From NCBI RefSeq assembly GCF_009876115.1, contig NZ_WWSY01000011.1, forward strand, positions 1-64,000: a stretch of 64,000 nucleotides of DNA, in the 5' to 3' direction. The translations under genes were made by a program, and so were the position numbers. Under the pieces are notes generated by a model. It saw only the letters and a program-made list of their open reading frames with translations, was not told the origin of the DNA and did not search any database. This DNA comes from Collinsella aerofaciens (GTDB taxonomy: Bacteria; Actinomycetota; Coriobacteriia; Coriobacteriales; Coriobacteriaceae). This document shows, piece after piece, positions 43,720-52,955 of this stretch; the first letter of the stretch is position 1; every line of letters begins with the position of its first letter.

Positions 43720-46700
43720 ATGGGGGAACTCGAGCGCAACATGCGCGATGACGTGGGGCAGCCTCAAGGCAACGCTCCAAGTACAGACAATGGGAGACAA
43801 ATGGATATGTTTGTGGACGAGCGCCAGCGCGTCTCGCATCGCCGTGGCGCAATTGCGCGCGGCGTAGCCAAGCGCGGCCTGGTGGCATTCCTGGCCTTCG
43901 CGATGGCCTTTGGCACCACGCCGGCTCAGCTGTGGGCCGAGGGCGCCGAGGGCATTGCCGAGGCTGTGGCTCAGGCTGCGACGCCGGACGAGGGTGCAGC
44001 GCCTGCGGATGGTGCTGCCGACCAGGGTAAGGCCGAGGTTTCGGATTCCGAGGGCGCGCCTGCAGCTAGTGCCGCCACTACAGAGGCGGCAACTGGCGAC
44101 GAAGGCTCGGCGACGGGGGAGAGCCCTGCCACGAGCGTGCAGTCTTCGACGGCATCCGCTGGCCAAGCAGGATCTGCCGCCGCGACTGCCGTCCAGACAG
44201 AGAACCCGACAGAAACCGGCGATGTCGCCAAGAAGCAAGTCGAGGTCTCGTTCTCGATTGTCGGCACCGATGCCGACGGCAAGGCTCAGACCTGGGTGGC
44301 ACCTACGCAACTCAAGCTCGACGAGGGCGCGACGGCTGCGGACGCCTTCGTTAAGCTGCAGCAGAAGACGGGCTTCAAGGCGGACTACGATGCAAACACG
44401 GCATACGGGTTCTACCTCAAGAGCATTACGTCCCCGACGGATAGCCGCACGCTTGCCTACGACGCGACAACTGGTGCCTTCTGGCAGCTCTTTGTTGATG
44501 GCGCGTCTTCCTCGGTTGGCGCGAGCAGCATCAAGCTCACCCAGGGGCAGAAGATTGAGTTTGCCTATACGGCTGGTAGCGCGTCCCCTGTCGTTAAGGA
44601 CCAGGTTGCCGCAAATGTGACCGTCATTGGTCGCGATGCCCAGGGCAAGACTCAGACTTGGGTCGATAACGCGCAGTATGTGGTGACGTCCGGCTCGAGC
44701 GCACTTGACCTTACGAAGGTCGCGCTCGAGGCGAATGACATCGACGCCGTTGCTGCGGGCTCCTTCATTCTGAGCCTTAAGTACAACGGCGTTGAGCTGG
44801 GTACGCCGCTCGATTATTCGACCTATTGGCAGCTGTTCATCAACGGCAAGTCGAGCGACTACACGGCAGACAATGTCACCATTCATGCTGGCGATACCGT
44901 TACGTGGTTCTACGGTGGCTGGGGCGACCAGTTGCCCTCTGATTCCGTCCGTGCCTCCGTTCAGGTCCTCGGTAAGGACAAGGACGGCAAGCAGCAGGTT
45001 TGGGCCTCGACGGGCCAGACGAGTCTCAAGGCTGGTTCCACTGCTAAGGATTTGCTGGAGCAGACTGGTCTTACCCTCGATGCTAAAGAAGAGTCTTGGG
45101 GTTGGTACCTCAGCGGCATTACCTCGCCGCTTGACGGTAAGACCTATGAGTATGATCCTGCGACCAAAAGTTATTGGCAGTTCTATGTAAATGGCAAGTT
45201 CGCCCAAGTCGGGGCCGGCAACTACGAACTCCAAGAGGGTGACGCCGTCACCTTTATGTATGGTGCTGACGCCGATGCCCTCCCCGGTCAGGTTCTTGGG
45301 TCCGTCGATGTTATCGGTCCCGATGTCAACGGCAACAATACTCGCTGGGGCTCGGCAAGCAATGTTTCCCTGCCCGAAGGCTCTACGGCCCAGGACCTTA
45401 TTGAGACGGTTCTGAAGGCGAAGGGCGTTACGTACAACGGCTCCCAGAGTGGTGAGTACTGGTTCCTGAATTCCATTACTTCGCCGTTCGATCACAAGCC
45501 GTATGGCTGGGATGGTGCGACCAAGAAATATTGGCGTCTGTTTATCAACGGAGAGCCCTCATCTCTCTGCGCCAACCAGGTCACGCTCAAGAGCGGCGAC
45601 AAGGCTACGTTTGCCTACACCACCGATAAATCGCCCATGCCCGATCCCGACAAGATTGTCGTGGACCCGAGTGCAACGACTCCTGATTGGGATGCCGAGT
45701 GGGCCGGCTACGGCAACGGTGGCAACGGTTCGACCGTAACGGATGCCAAGACACCTGCGCAGGCCGCCGGTCTTAAGTGGGCCTTCGATTGGAAGGCCGA
45801 GTCTGGTCAGCAGTATGCCAACTGCAGCGAACCTGTCATCGCTAACGGCTTTGTGTACATCGCGACCGAGAACGAGCTCATTAAGATCGATTCGTCCACG
45901 GGCAAAAAGGTTGCCTCTGCGCCGCTTGCCTCCAAGGTGAGCTATACCTCTCGTCCGATCTATACCAACGGCCTTATCATCGTTCCGCTCAACGGCGGTG
46001 CGGTCCAGGCGATTACTGCAGACAAGCTGATCTGCAAGTGGCTGACGCCTGGTTTGACGGACTTGACGCAGAGCTCCTGCACCGTCGTTTCGGACGGCGA
46101 GTATGTCTATGTTGGTACGGTCGATATTTCGTATGACGAGAACTACAACGCGACCTACGGCAACGGCTCCCTGAAGCGTATCAAGATTGCCACGGGCGAA
46201 GTCTCTTGGCAGAACATTGACCCTTCCGAGGGCTATTATTGGACTGGCGCTGCGCTGACGGATAAGTACACCATTGTTCCTACGAGCGCGGGCACGCTTA
46301 AGTGCATTGATAAGACGACGGGCGATGTCGTTTCGACCATGAAGCTCGGCGCTGTCGCAAATGCCGATTGCATTGCCGATCCGTCCAATGGTTCGACCTT
46401 CTATCAGATGACGCACGACGGAAAGCTCCATGTGATTTCGCTTTCGGCAAAGGGCGTGCTGAGTGAACAGAAGACGGTTGATCTGGGCCTTACGAATAAT
46501 CTGAGCGCCCCAGCGGTGTCTGGTGACAATCTGATTGTCGGCGGACAGACGGCTACGGGCTCTGCTCTGGTTCTCTATAACCTGAAGACGGGTAAGACCA
46601 CGATGGTCGCTGCTGCCGACGGCAAGGCGCTGCCGGCTGGCCTCAACGGTATTGCTGCTACTCCGCTGGTGAGTGTTCAGGGCGGCAAGACCTATGTGTA

Positions 46701-47592
46701 CTTCACCGTGAACAGCGCGGATAGCAAGGATTACGTCAACTACTCTGCTGGCGGTGGCGTGTATCGCTATACGCTTGGCGACGCAGAGGCGACGCAGATT
46801 TATGATGCGGCTGGCCATTACCAGTACTGTGACTCTCCGGTCATTGCCGATGCTTCTGGCAACCTCTACTACATCAATGATTCGGGTACTCTGTTCAAGC
46901 TGGGGGCTGTCGAGTCTTGGACGGTTGCCTTTAATTCCAACGGCGGGTCTGCTTGCGACACTAAGTTCGTTGCTACGGCCGACGGCAAGCTGGTCAAGCC
47001 GGCCGATCCGACGCGCGATGGCTACACTTTCGGCGGTTGGTTCACCGATGAGGCTTGCACGCAGGCGTATGACTTCAGTACGCCGGTGACGGCCGATCTG
47101 ACGCTGTATGCCAAGTGGACCAAGAATGCTGTTAACCCTGGCGGTAATGGCGGTTCTGGCACTAATGGTGGTAACGGTGGCGCTGGCAACGGTTCTGGTG
47201 CTGGTGCCGGCACTGGCACGGGTTCCGGCTCTGGCACGAAGGGCCAGCAGGCTGGCGGCGTTGTCGCCCCGGGTCATAAGCCGGCGACCAAGACGACGGT
47301 GTCGACCAAGACCGAGACCAAGGACAACAAGTCCGACAAGAAGGACTCCGATAAGTCCGATAAGAAGGACGAGAAGAAGTCTGACAAGAAGTCTGACAAG
47401 AAGGACAGCAAGTCCGACAAGAAGTCCGATTCCAAGTCCGATACGGGTGCTGCTTCCACGACCACTGCTAAGAAGTCCTCTAGTGCCTCCGAGCAGGAGG
47501 CTGGCACCAACCCGCTCGCCATTGTTGGCGTTGCCGCCGGCGTCATCGGTCTCGCCATCGTCGGCGTGTTCGTGTTCACCAAACGTCGGTAG
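43720..47592 (+). CDS. Surface protein: four transcobalamin-like (DUF4430) domains, PQQ-type beta-propeller, membrane anchor
   Basis: 1290 residues (start 43720; an ATG at 43801 with GGGAG before it would remove 27). Order: signal segment about 53-75; four DUF4430/transcobalamin-like domains at about 171-285, 298-405, 411-523 and 527-640, each with Y/FWQ-x-(F/Y)-(V/I)-(D/N)G and -FAY/FMY/WFY ends; a beta-propeller of PQQ/pyrrolo-quinoline type (about 684-1065); one InlB/Flg_new-type repeat (FNSNGG...GYTFGGWFTDE...LYAKW, 1066-1135); Gly-rich then Lys/Asp/Ser-rich linkers; a C-terminal helix (1264-1287) ending KRR. DUF4430 is the C-terminal fold of mammalian B12 carriers, and the gene follows a cobalamin riboswitch. 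I infer a cell-surface corrinoid-capture protein. No LPXTG motif is seen. Confidence 0.85.
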   Translation: MGELERNMRDDVGQPQGNAPSTDNGRQMDMFVDERQRVSHRRGAIARGVAKRGLVAFLAFAMAFGTTPAQLWAEGAEGIAEAVAQAATPDEGAAPADGAADQGKAEVSDSEGAPAASAATTEAATGDEGSATGESPATSVQSSTASAGQAGSAAATAVQTENPTETGDVAKKQVEVSFSIVGTDADGKAQTWVAPTQLKLDEGATAADAFVKLQQKTGFKADYDANTAYGFYLKSITSPTDSRTLAYDATTGAFWQLFVDGASSSVGASSIKLTQGQKIEFAYTAGSASPVVKDQVAANVTVIGRDAQGKTQTWVDNAQYVVTSGSSALDLTKVALEANDIDAVAAGSFILSLKYNGVELGTPLDYSTYWQLFINGKSSDYTADNVTIHAGDTVTWFYGGWGDQLPSDSVRASVQVLGKDKDGKQQVWASTGQTSLKAGSTAKDLLEQTGLTLDAKEESWGWYLSGITSPLDGKTYEYDPATKSYWQFYVNGKFAQVGAGNYELQEGDAVTFMYGADADALPGQVLGSVDVIGPDVNGNNTRWGSASNVSLPEGSTAQDLIETVLKAKGVTYNGSQSGEYWFLNSITSPFDHKPYGWDGATKKYWRLFINGEPSSLCANQVTLKSGDKATFAYTTDKSPMPDPDKIVVDPSATTPDWDAEWAGYGNGGNGSTVTDAKTPAQAAGLKWAFDWKAESGQQYANCSEPVIANGFVYIATENELIKIDSSTGKKVASAPLASKVSYTSRPIYTNGLIIVPLNGGAVQAITADKLICKWLTPGLTDLTQSSCTVVSDGEYVYVGTVDISYDENYNATYGNGSLKRIKIATGEVSWQNIDPSEGYYWTGAALTDKYTIVPTSAGTLKCIDKTTGDVVSTMKLGAVANADCIADPSNGSTFYQMTHDGKLHVISLSAKGVLSEQKTVDLGLTNNLSAPAVSGDNLIVGGQTATGSALVLYNLKTGKTTMVAAADGKALPAGLNGIAATPLVSVQGGKTYVYFTVNSADSKDYVNYSAGGGVYRYTLGDAEATQIYDAAGHYQYCDSPVIADASGNLYYINDSGTLFKLGAVESWTVAFNSNGGSACDTKFVATADGKLVKPADPTRDGYTFGGWFTDEACTQAYDFSTPVTADLTLYAKWTKNAVNPGGNGGSGTNGGNGGAGNGSGAGAGTGTGSGSGTKGQQAGGVVAPGHKPATKTTVSTKTETKDNKSDKKDSDKSDKKDEKKSDKKSDKKDSKSDKKSDSKSDTGAASTTTAKKSSSASEQEAGTNPLAIVGVAAGVIGLAIVGVFVFTKRR

Positions 47593-47601
47593 GTGAGGGC
47601 T

Positions 47602-48489
47602 GTGTCCAATAAATCCAAGGACGCTGACCCCAAGCAACCAGATTCCTCGTTCATTCAGTTCGACGATACAAAGCAACAGGGCGCCGCTTCGGCGGCGTCC
47701 GCCCCTCGTCGCAAGGCGCTCCTTGGCGTTTTGACTGCCGCGTGCACCATTCTGATCGTCGTCTCGCTGGGCTTCGTCCATCCTTCCGAGAGCGGCGCCT
47801 GGTCCATCGACTGGATCATTCAGGCCGTGACGGGGGAGAGCGTCGTCACCAAGGACACCAAGGCGTCTGGCTCGACTATGGCTTCGGGCGAGGCCAGTTC
47901 CGAGGACTCCAAGTCATCGAATGATGCAAAAGACGAGTCCAAGGGTTCGAACGACGGCAAGGACGATTCCGAGTCTTCGGACAAGGAATCGGATAAAAGC
48001 TCGGATAGCAAGAAGTCCGATGGTCAGGACGGCAAGAAGTCTGGCGATAAATCCGCTGCCCAAAATACGGGAGTCGGCGATACTTCCAATGCGTCTGGCG
48101 GTGGCCAGTCGTCTGATGGAGCCTCATCCTCTAATGGTGGAAACGCCTCCTCGGGCGGCCAGAGCGGCTCGCAGGAGTCCAGCTACATAACAGTGACGGT
48201 TTCGGTCACATCGAGCGCTGTGGGCAATCCTGTGTCTTCTGGTGGCACCTTTACCTTTAACGAAGGCGCTACCGTCTACGATGCCCTGTGCGCGCTGGGC
48301 CTTTCTGTCAACGCACATGGCTCGTCGTACGGCACGTATGTCTCCGCGATTGGTGGTTTGGCGGAGAAACAGTACGGCGGTACGAGCGGCTGGATGTACT
48401 CCGTCAACGGCACAACGCCCATGACGGCCTGCAGCAACTACGTTCTCTCCAACGGCGACAACGTGGTCTGGTATTACGTTACAGGCTAG
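47602..48489 (+). CDS. N-anchored surface protein with one transcobalamin-like (DUF4430) domain
   Basis: 295 residues. A short cytosolic head is followed by one membrane helix (about 39-59: LLGVLTAACTILIVVSLGFV), a long Ser/Asp/Lys-rich spacer (about 80-190) and a C-terminal DUF4430 domain (194-295) with SGWMYSVNG and NGDNVVWYYV. It starts 9 bases after the stop of the four-domain protein, so the two share the riboswitch transcript. I chose GTG 47602 because AGGTGAGGG lies just upstream; GTG 47593 directly after the stop codon is the alternative. It probably receives corrinoid from the larger partner or presents it to a transporter encoded elsewhere. That is inference from context. Confidence 0.82.
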   Translation: MSNKSKDADPKQPDSSFIQFDDTKQQGAASAASAPRRKALLGVLTAACTILIVVSLGFVHPSESGAWSIDWIIQAVTGESVVTKDTKASGSTMASGEASSEDSKSSNDAKDESKGSNDGKDDSESSDKESDKSSDSKKSDGQDGKKSGDKSAAQNTGVGDTSNASGGGQSSDGASSSNGGNASSGGQSGSQESSYITVTVSVTSSAVGNPVSSGGTFTFNEGATVYDALCALGLSVNAHGSSYGTYVSAIGGLAEKQYGGTSGWMYSVNGTTPMTACSNYVLSNGDNVVWYYVTG

Positions 48490-48511
48490 AGGCCTCGACA
48501 TAGCGCGCCAG

Positions 48512-48546
48512 ACGGGCGGTTCGGACAAACATCCGGGCCGCCCGTT
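48512..48546 (+). terminator. Terminator of the B12 surface-protein operon
   Basis: ACGGGCGG / CCGCCCGT arms with an inner TCGGA/TCCGG pairing (48512-48544), ending TTTTC. Confidence 0.75.
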
Positions 48547-48582
48547 TTCATGCGAATGGGACCGGGCCGCCCGGTCTCTCGG

Positions 48583-48621
48583 CAAACAAAAAACCGGTTG
48601 GAATGGGAATTCCAACCGGTT
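48583..48621 (-). terminator. Terminator of the first GtrA gene (minus strand)
   Basis: 13-bp arms AACCGGTTGGAAT / ATTCCAACCGGTT (48592-48604 and 48609-48621); the minus strand continues TTTTGTTTG. Confidence 0.85.
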
Positions 48622-48647
48622 ATACATTCAAGCAAATAGCGAATCGA

Positions 48648-49055
48648 CTACGACCGTGCGCCCTCGAGGAAGAAGCGACGGCTGAAGTAGTTGTACCAGG
48701 TGACGAGGAACGTGGCGATGGCCTTCATGGCCTGGTAGCCGATGCTCAAAAACGTGACGCCCACAAACATGTATAGGTCGTTGAGGCCCAGGCCGATCAC
48801 CGACAGGATGGTGAAGATCGTGAACTCGCGCTTGCGGCTCATGCCCTCGCGGTGGTCGAACACATACTTCATGCTGAGCCAGTAGTTGACCACGACGGAC
48901 GTGGTAAACGAGACCGTGGTGCTCATCAAAAAGTCGAGGTGAAACAGCTCGACGAGCGCAATGAGCATACCCCAGTCGATGCCAAAGGAGATAAGACCCA
49001 CGACAGCGAACTTGAGGAACTGCTTGGTATGAGGTTGTGCCAGTGCCTTGCGCAC
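48648..49055 (-). CDS. GtrA-family membrane protein 1
   Basis: 135-residue protein with four membrane helices (about 13-33, 40-62, 78-98, 105-125) and the family pattern FLKFAVVGLISFGIDWG...VNYWLSMKYVFDHREGMSRKREF. GtrA proteins are thought to flip undecaprenyl-linked sugars for glycosylation of surface polymers or teichoic acids. It is about one half identical by eye to the second copy upstream on the same strand, so the pair looks like an old duplication. A good promoter is not obvious; the gap between copies holds a 10-bp inverted repeat. Confidence 0.87.
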   Translation of the reverse strand: MRKALAQPHTKQFLKFAVVGLISFGIDWGMLIALVELFHLDFLMSTTVSFTTSVVVNYWLSMKYVFDHREGMSRKREFTIFTILSVIGLGLNDLYMFVGVTFLSIGYQAMKAIATFLVTWYNYFSRRFFLEGARS

Positions 49056-49203
49056 GTAATCACATCCAATGCGTTGATGAATCGAGCAGAGGATACTTTA
49101 GAGCTTTTGCAAGGGAAACGTAAGGTCTTTGCCAAGAACTATACGAACTCGCCAAATTATCAAATGCTAATCCGCAAACGTTGAAAATTTGCCCGTAAAC
49201 GAG

Positions 49204-49253
49204 CAATGCCCACGAACAACACAGCGCTCGACGCGCGTCATCTGTGGGCATTG
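49204..49253. repeat. Short inverted repeat between the GtrA genes
   Basis: CAATGCCCAC (49204-49213) and GTGGGCATTG (49244-49253) are perfect complements 30 bases apart. There is no T-run on either side, so a terminator is not supported; it may be a leader hairpin or protein site. Confidence 0.5.
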
Positions 49254-49273
49254 TAAAGCTGTAAGGTTGCGAG

Positions 49274-49669
49274 TTACTTGGTCTCGTCGCCTTCCAGGAA
49301 GATCTTTCGGGTCACAAAGTTGTAGACCATGACAAGCGCGGTGGCGCAAATCTTGGCGATATTGGCCTCGAGCCCCAGGCCGGCGTTGAGCGCCAGCACG
49401 ATGCCGTCGTTGAGTCCCAAACCGATCACAGACAGCACGACAAAGATAATGAACTCGCGGCGGCGGCTCATGCCCTCCTTGTGCGCAAACACGTACTTCA
49501 TGCTGGCGAGGTAGTTAAAGATGAGTGAGATGATAAAGCCGCTGGTGTTGGCGATTAGGATGTTGAGGCCCAGACCGTAGTGGAGCAGATTCATAATGCC
49601 AAAGTCGATGACCGTGGCAATGACGCCGACGACGCCAAACTTCATGATCTGCGCAAGGAGCTTTTGCAT
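49274..49669 (-). CDS. GtrA-family membrane protein 2
   Basis: 131 residues, four membrane helices and the GtrA core (IMKFGVVGVIATVIDFGIMN; FNYLASMKYVFAHKEGMSRRREFIIFVVLSVIGLGLND). The block around KEGMSRRREF is almost shared with copy 1. Probably a lipid-linked sugar flippase component. I chose the ATG at 49669, preceded by AGGCAGG; 21 more in-frame residues upstream are hydrophilic and without a ribosome site. No glycosyltransferase gene is adjacent, so the sugar partner is unknown. Confidence 0.85.
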   Translation of the reverse strand: MQKLLAQIMKFGVVGVIATVIDFGIMNLLHYGLGLNILIANTSGFIISLIFNYLASMKYVFAHKEGMSRRREFIIFVVLSVIGLGLNDGIVLALNAGLGLEANIAKICATALVMVYNFVTRKIFLEGDETK

Positions 49670-49747
49670 GGTACCTGCCTTATGGTGGCGCCGGGGCGCC
49701 GCGGGGATGACAAACTCAGCAAGTTTAGCCAATCCCCACGGGTGGTG

Positions 49748-51664
49748 CTAGGCGCGCTCCTCGATAGCACCGTTTCTATATGCATCGAGCAGCTGGCGCA
49801 GGTCCTGGATCTGGCTGCGGATCTTGGCACCGGAATCGGTGTCGCTCACCATGCGGCGACGGTCGGCCTCGTCAAAGCGGTTGGTCTCGCTTTCGATATC
49901 GACGTTGCGGGTGAGTGCCTCGGCAACCGTCGTAAAGGCCCGGTGCGACTTGAGGCGGCAGCCGCGCGAGCTCGAGATGAGCGTATAGCCGGCGATACCC
50001 GTCTTGGGATGGTAAGCGCGGCAGAAGCCGCCATCGATGACCAGCAGCTTGCCCTCGGCGCGGATGGGCTGCTCGCCCTTGGTGGTTTTAACGGGCGTGT
50101 GGCCGTTGATGATGTGGCCGGTCGGTGAACATGCCATGGGCGTGACGCCAAACTCGCGCATGATGTCGTCGCAGACCGAGGGCGACTTGGTAAGCGTAAA
50201 GTACGGGTCCATCGGCTCGACCCAGGTGCTCTTATCGGCGATATAGGCGCGCTCAAAGGTACGCACCAGGCGTCCGCTGGCGGGTGAGTTAAAGCCAATC
50301 CACAGGTACCACATCCAGTCGAGAGCGTCGCGGTCGCCCACACGCCAGGCGCGGCGGGCGATGTAGTCGCAAAAATCGAGATAATCGCGGCCAGCGTGCC
50401 AGGTGCCCAGGCAGTTCATGCTGCTAAAGGTGCCGTCTTCGTTGAGTGGCACGCAGCCATGGAACAGCAGGTTGCCGTTGGCAACCTTGTACATCGAGCC
50501 GTGGGAATAGAGGAAATCGATATGGCGATGCAGGTGATCGGCGGTGACAAACTCGGACACGAGCTTGTCGATGATGTGCTGCTCCTGAGACGTGAGCGTA
50601 TAGGGGTCCGCCGGGTCGACGGTGGGGAAGTCGTTGGTCGTGAGCGGCCACACGCTGCCGTCGGCGAGCGTGACCGTGCCGGTGTCGTGTTCGATCTTGT
50701 CGAGTAACAGGCGGTCGGTCATGTCGAACTCGGGATGGCGCTGGATAATCTGGCCCTCGAGCTTAAAGAGCAGCACGTTGATGGCCTTGATCAGCGGGGT
50801 GATGGACTCGCCGGCGGTGTAGGTGGCATCAGCAAAGGCGACAAGTTCACGCAGCGAGATGCCGTAGTCGTTCTCCAGGATCTCGTAGTTGTCGTAGCGT
50901 AGGTTGTTGCGCAGCACCGTGGCGATGCAGGCAGGTTCACCGGCCGCAGCGCCCATCCACAGCAGGTCGTGGTTGCCCCACTGGATGTCGAGTGAATGGT
51001 AGGTGAGCAGGCGGTCCATAATCTTGGCCGCGCCGCCACCGCGGTCGAAGATATCGCCCACCAGGTGCAGGTGGTCGACGGCCAGGCGCTTGATGAGCGA
51101 GGCGAGCGACTCGATAAAGTCGTCGGCGCTGGCGGTCTCTAGGATGGACTCCACGATGCGCTCGTGATAGCGCACGCGATAGTTGTTCTCGTCCGGGTGC
51201 GTGTGTAACAACTCGTCGATGATATAGGCGTAATCGCGCGGGATGGCCTTACGCACCTTGGAGCGCGTGTAGCGGCTTGAAAGCGAACGAGCGACCATGA
51301 TGAGCTGGTCAAGCATCGTCTTGTACCAGGTGGGTGAGTCCTCGCGCTGGCTGCGGACCAGCTCGATCTTCTCGCGCGGGTAGTAGATAAGCGTGCACAG
51401 CTCGCCCTTCTCGTCAAAGGAGAGCGTTTCGCCAAAGATTTCGTCGATATGCTCGCGCACGACGCCCGAGCAGTTGTTGAGGATGTGCATAAAGGCTTCG
51501 TACTCGCCATGCACGTCGCTCATAAAATGTTCGGTGCCTTTGGGCAGGTTGAGAATGGCCGAGAGATTGATGATCTCGGTAAACGCGGATTGCTCGGTGG
51601 GAAATTGTTTCGACAGCAGACGCAGATACTTGAAGTCTTGCGGATTGCGATCGAATGCGACCAT
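49748..51664 (-). CDS. fbp: Fructose-1,6-bisphosphatase, class 3
   Basis: 638-residue gluconeogenic enzyme of the Firmicutes-type class 3 family, a metallophosphoesterase unrelated to E. coli Fbp. Metal-binding motifs: SDVHGEYEAF (near 50), GDIFDRGG (near 200), GNHDLLW (near 225), and late H in GHIINGHTPVK. Length about 640 is as expected. It converts fructose-1,6-bisphosphate to fructose-6-phosphate. The start at 51664 follows GGAAGGTG. A CTGATAAAC/GTTTATCAG hairpin lies 30-56 bases upstream and may regulate it. Confidence 0.94.
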   Translation of the reverse strand: MVAFDRNPQDFKYLRLLSKQFPTEQSAFTEIINLSAILNLPKGTEHFMSDVHGEYEAFMHILNNCSGVVREHIDEIFGETLSFDEKGELCTLIYYPREKIELVRSQREDSPTWYKTMLDQLIMVARSLSSRYTRSKVRKAIPRDYAYIIDELLHTHPDENNYRVRYHERIVESILETASADDFIESLASLIKRLAVDHLHLVGDIFDRGGGAAKIMDRLLTYHSLDIQWGNHDLLWMGAAAGEPACIATVLRNNLRYDNYEILENDYGISLRELVAFADATYTAGESITPLIKAINVLLFKLEGQIIQRHPEFDMTDRLLLDKIEHDTGTVTLADGSVWPLTTNDFPTVDPADPYTLTSQEQHIIDKLVSEFVTADHLHRHIDFLYSHGSMYKVANGNLLFHGCVPLNEDGTFSSMNCLGTWHAGRDYLDFCDYIARRAWRVGDRDALDWMWYLWIGFNSPASGRLVRTFERAYIADKSTWVEPMDPYFTLTKSPSVCDDIMREFGVTPMACSPTGHIINGHTPVKTTKGEQPIRAEGKLLVIDGGFCRAYHPKTGIAGYTLISSSRGCRLKSHRAFTTVAEALTRNVDIESETNRFDEADRRRMVSDTDSGAKIRSQIQDLRQLLDAYRNGAIEERA

Positions 51665-51984
51665 GAAACACCTTCCGATAGGGCTGGTAAAACTGATAAA
51701 CAGCGTCAAACGTTTATCAGTATGCGCCGCTTTTGTTTCGATTGGGGGTGGGAGGTTGAATTGTTGGCCGAACGGTTTGGTAAATCGATTTAGTTGAGGT
51801 AGATATGGCGGTTGGGTGGAGACGACAGAAGGTGTTTTCTCAGATATTTATGCGTGGGGTCGGTGGAGACGATGGTGGTAAAGATGTTCGCTATTATTGG
51901 TTCGATTTGGTAAATAGTGGACATATGTACCGTATGTAGGCTCACTGTGCGATAATTTGCGCAGCAATGAGTAAGGAGCCTCAT
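51665..51984. other. Divergent intergenic region between fbp and degV
   Basis: 320 AT-richer bases with no gene. For fbp: an inverted repeat CTGATAAAC (51693-51701) / GTTTATCAG (51712-51720), placed in the leader. For degV: GATAAT at 51951-51956 could be the -10 box, and a palindrome-like ACATA...TATGT at 51921-51937 an operator. The rest shows nothing I can name. Confidence 0.4.
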
Positions 51985-52875
51985 ATGAGTGATTTTGTCC
52001 TGACCTGTGAATCCGCCGCCGATCGAACTCGGGAGTTCTTTGAATCGCGCAATATCCCTGTCGTGTGTTTTCATTACGAGATCGACGATGTTGTCTATAC
52101 GGACGATCTGTATCAGTCGATTACGCCGGACGAGTTTTTTGCCCAGATATCCGCGGGCGCCATGCCCAAGACGTCTCAGGTGAGCGTGGGTGAGTACGAG
52201 GAGTTTTGGGAGCCGCTTGTTGCCGAGGGTAAAGACGTGCTGCACCTGACGTTGTCGTCGGGTATTTCGGGTACGTATGGCTCGGCTTGCGTTGCGGCGC
52301 AGATGCTCGTGGATCGCTATCCCCAGGGCGGCAAGGTGCGCGTCATCGATTCGCTGGCGGCGTCTTCGGGCTTTGGCCTGCTGGCGGAATGTGCCGCCGA
52401 CGTGCGCGATAGCGGGGCTTCACTCGACGAGACGGCTGCCTGGATCGAGGAGCACAAGCTCAACCTGCACCACTGGTTCTTCTCGACCGATCTGTCGAGC
52501 TACCTGCGCGGCGGTCGCATTTCGGCTGCGAGCGCGATCATCGGCACGGCGCTTAAGATTTGCCCGCTTATGACGGTCGATTGCGAAGGTGGGCTGTCGC
52601 CACGTGAGAAGATTCGCACTAAGAAGCGCGCGATTTCCGAGATGGCTAAGACCATGGTGGCACATGTGCAGGACGGTGCGGATTATTCGGGTAAGTGCAT
52701 CATGTCGCACTCGGCGTGTCGCGAGGATGCCGAGGCAGTTGCGGCGCTGATCGAGGAACAGATTCCGCAGCTTAAAGGCAAGATTGAGATCAATAACATC
52801 GGTACTCTGATTGGCTCGCACACCGGACCTGGTACGGTGGCGCTCTTCTTTATGGGCGACAAGCGCGTGGATTAA
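51985..52875 (+). CDS. DegV-family fatty-acid-binding protein
   Basis: 296 residues. The DegV layout is clear: CESAADR at the start, KTSQVSVGEYEEFW (about 68-81), LTLSSGISGTYGSA (91-104), then VIDSLAASSGFG, and a C-terminal lobe with IGSHTGPGTVALFF. Family members (FakB-like) bind one fatty acid and present it to the kinase FakA for phosphorylation before lipid synthesis. No fakA/DAK gene is nearby. ATG 51985 follows AAGGAG; an in-frame ATG at 51967 lacks one. It forms a single-gene unit ending at a terminator shared with the opposing gene. Confidence 0.92.
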   Translation: MSDFVLTCESAADRTREFFESRNIPVVCFHYEIDDVVYTDDLYQSITPDEFFAQISAGAMPKTSQVSVGEYEEFWEPLVAEGKDVLHLTLSSGISGTYGSACVAAQMLVDRYPQGGKVRVIDSLAASSGFGLLAECAADVRDSGASLDETAAWIEEHKLNLHHWFFSTDLSSYLRGGRISAASAIIGTALKICPLMTVDCEGGLSPREKIRTKKRAISEMAKTMVAHVQDGADYSGKCIMSHSACREDAEAVAALIEEQIPQLKGKIEINNIGTLIGSHTGPGTVALFFMGDKRVD

Positions 52876-52910
52876 TTGCCCCATCACATCGCTGCATGAT
52901 TGCTCAAACG

Positions 52911-52947
52911 AAAACGGCCCGCCTCACGTTTGTGGGGCGGGCCTTGC
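52911..52947. terminator. Terminator between degV and the TIM-barrel gene
   Basis: GGCCCGCC / GGCGGGCC arms (52916-52923 and 52936-52943). T-rich sequence follows on the minus strand (GTTTTCGTTTG), less on the plus strand; it mainly serves the minus-strand gene. Confidence 0.75.
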
Positions 52948-52955
52948 TGTTGCGG

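Noticed and set aside
43483..47781. Minus-strand frames opposite the riboswitch and DUF4430 gene (670 and 740 codons)
   Set aside because: They are shadows of a well-supported gene and riboswitch and have no plausible start site or product.
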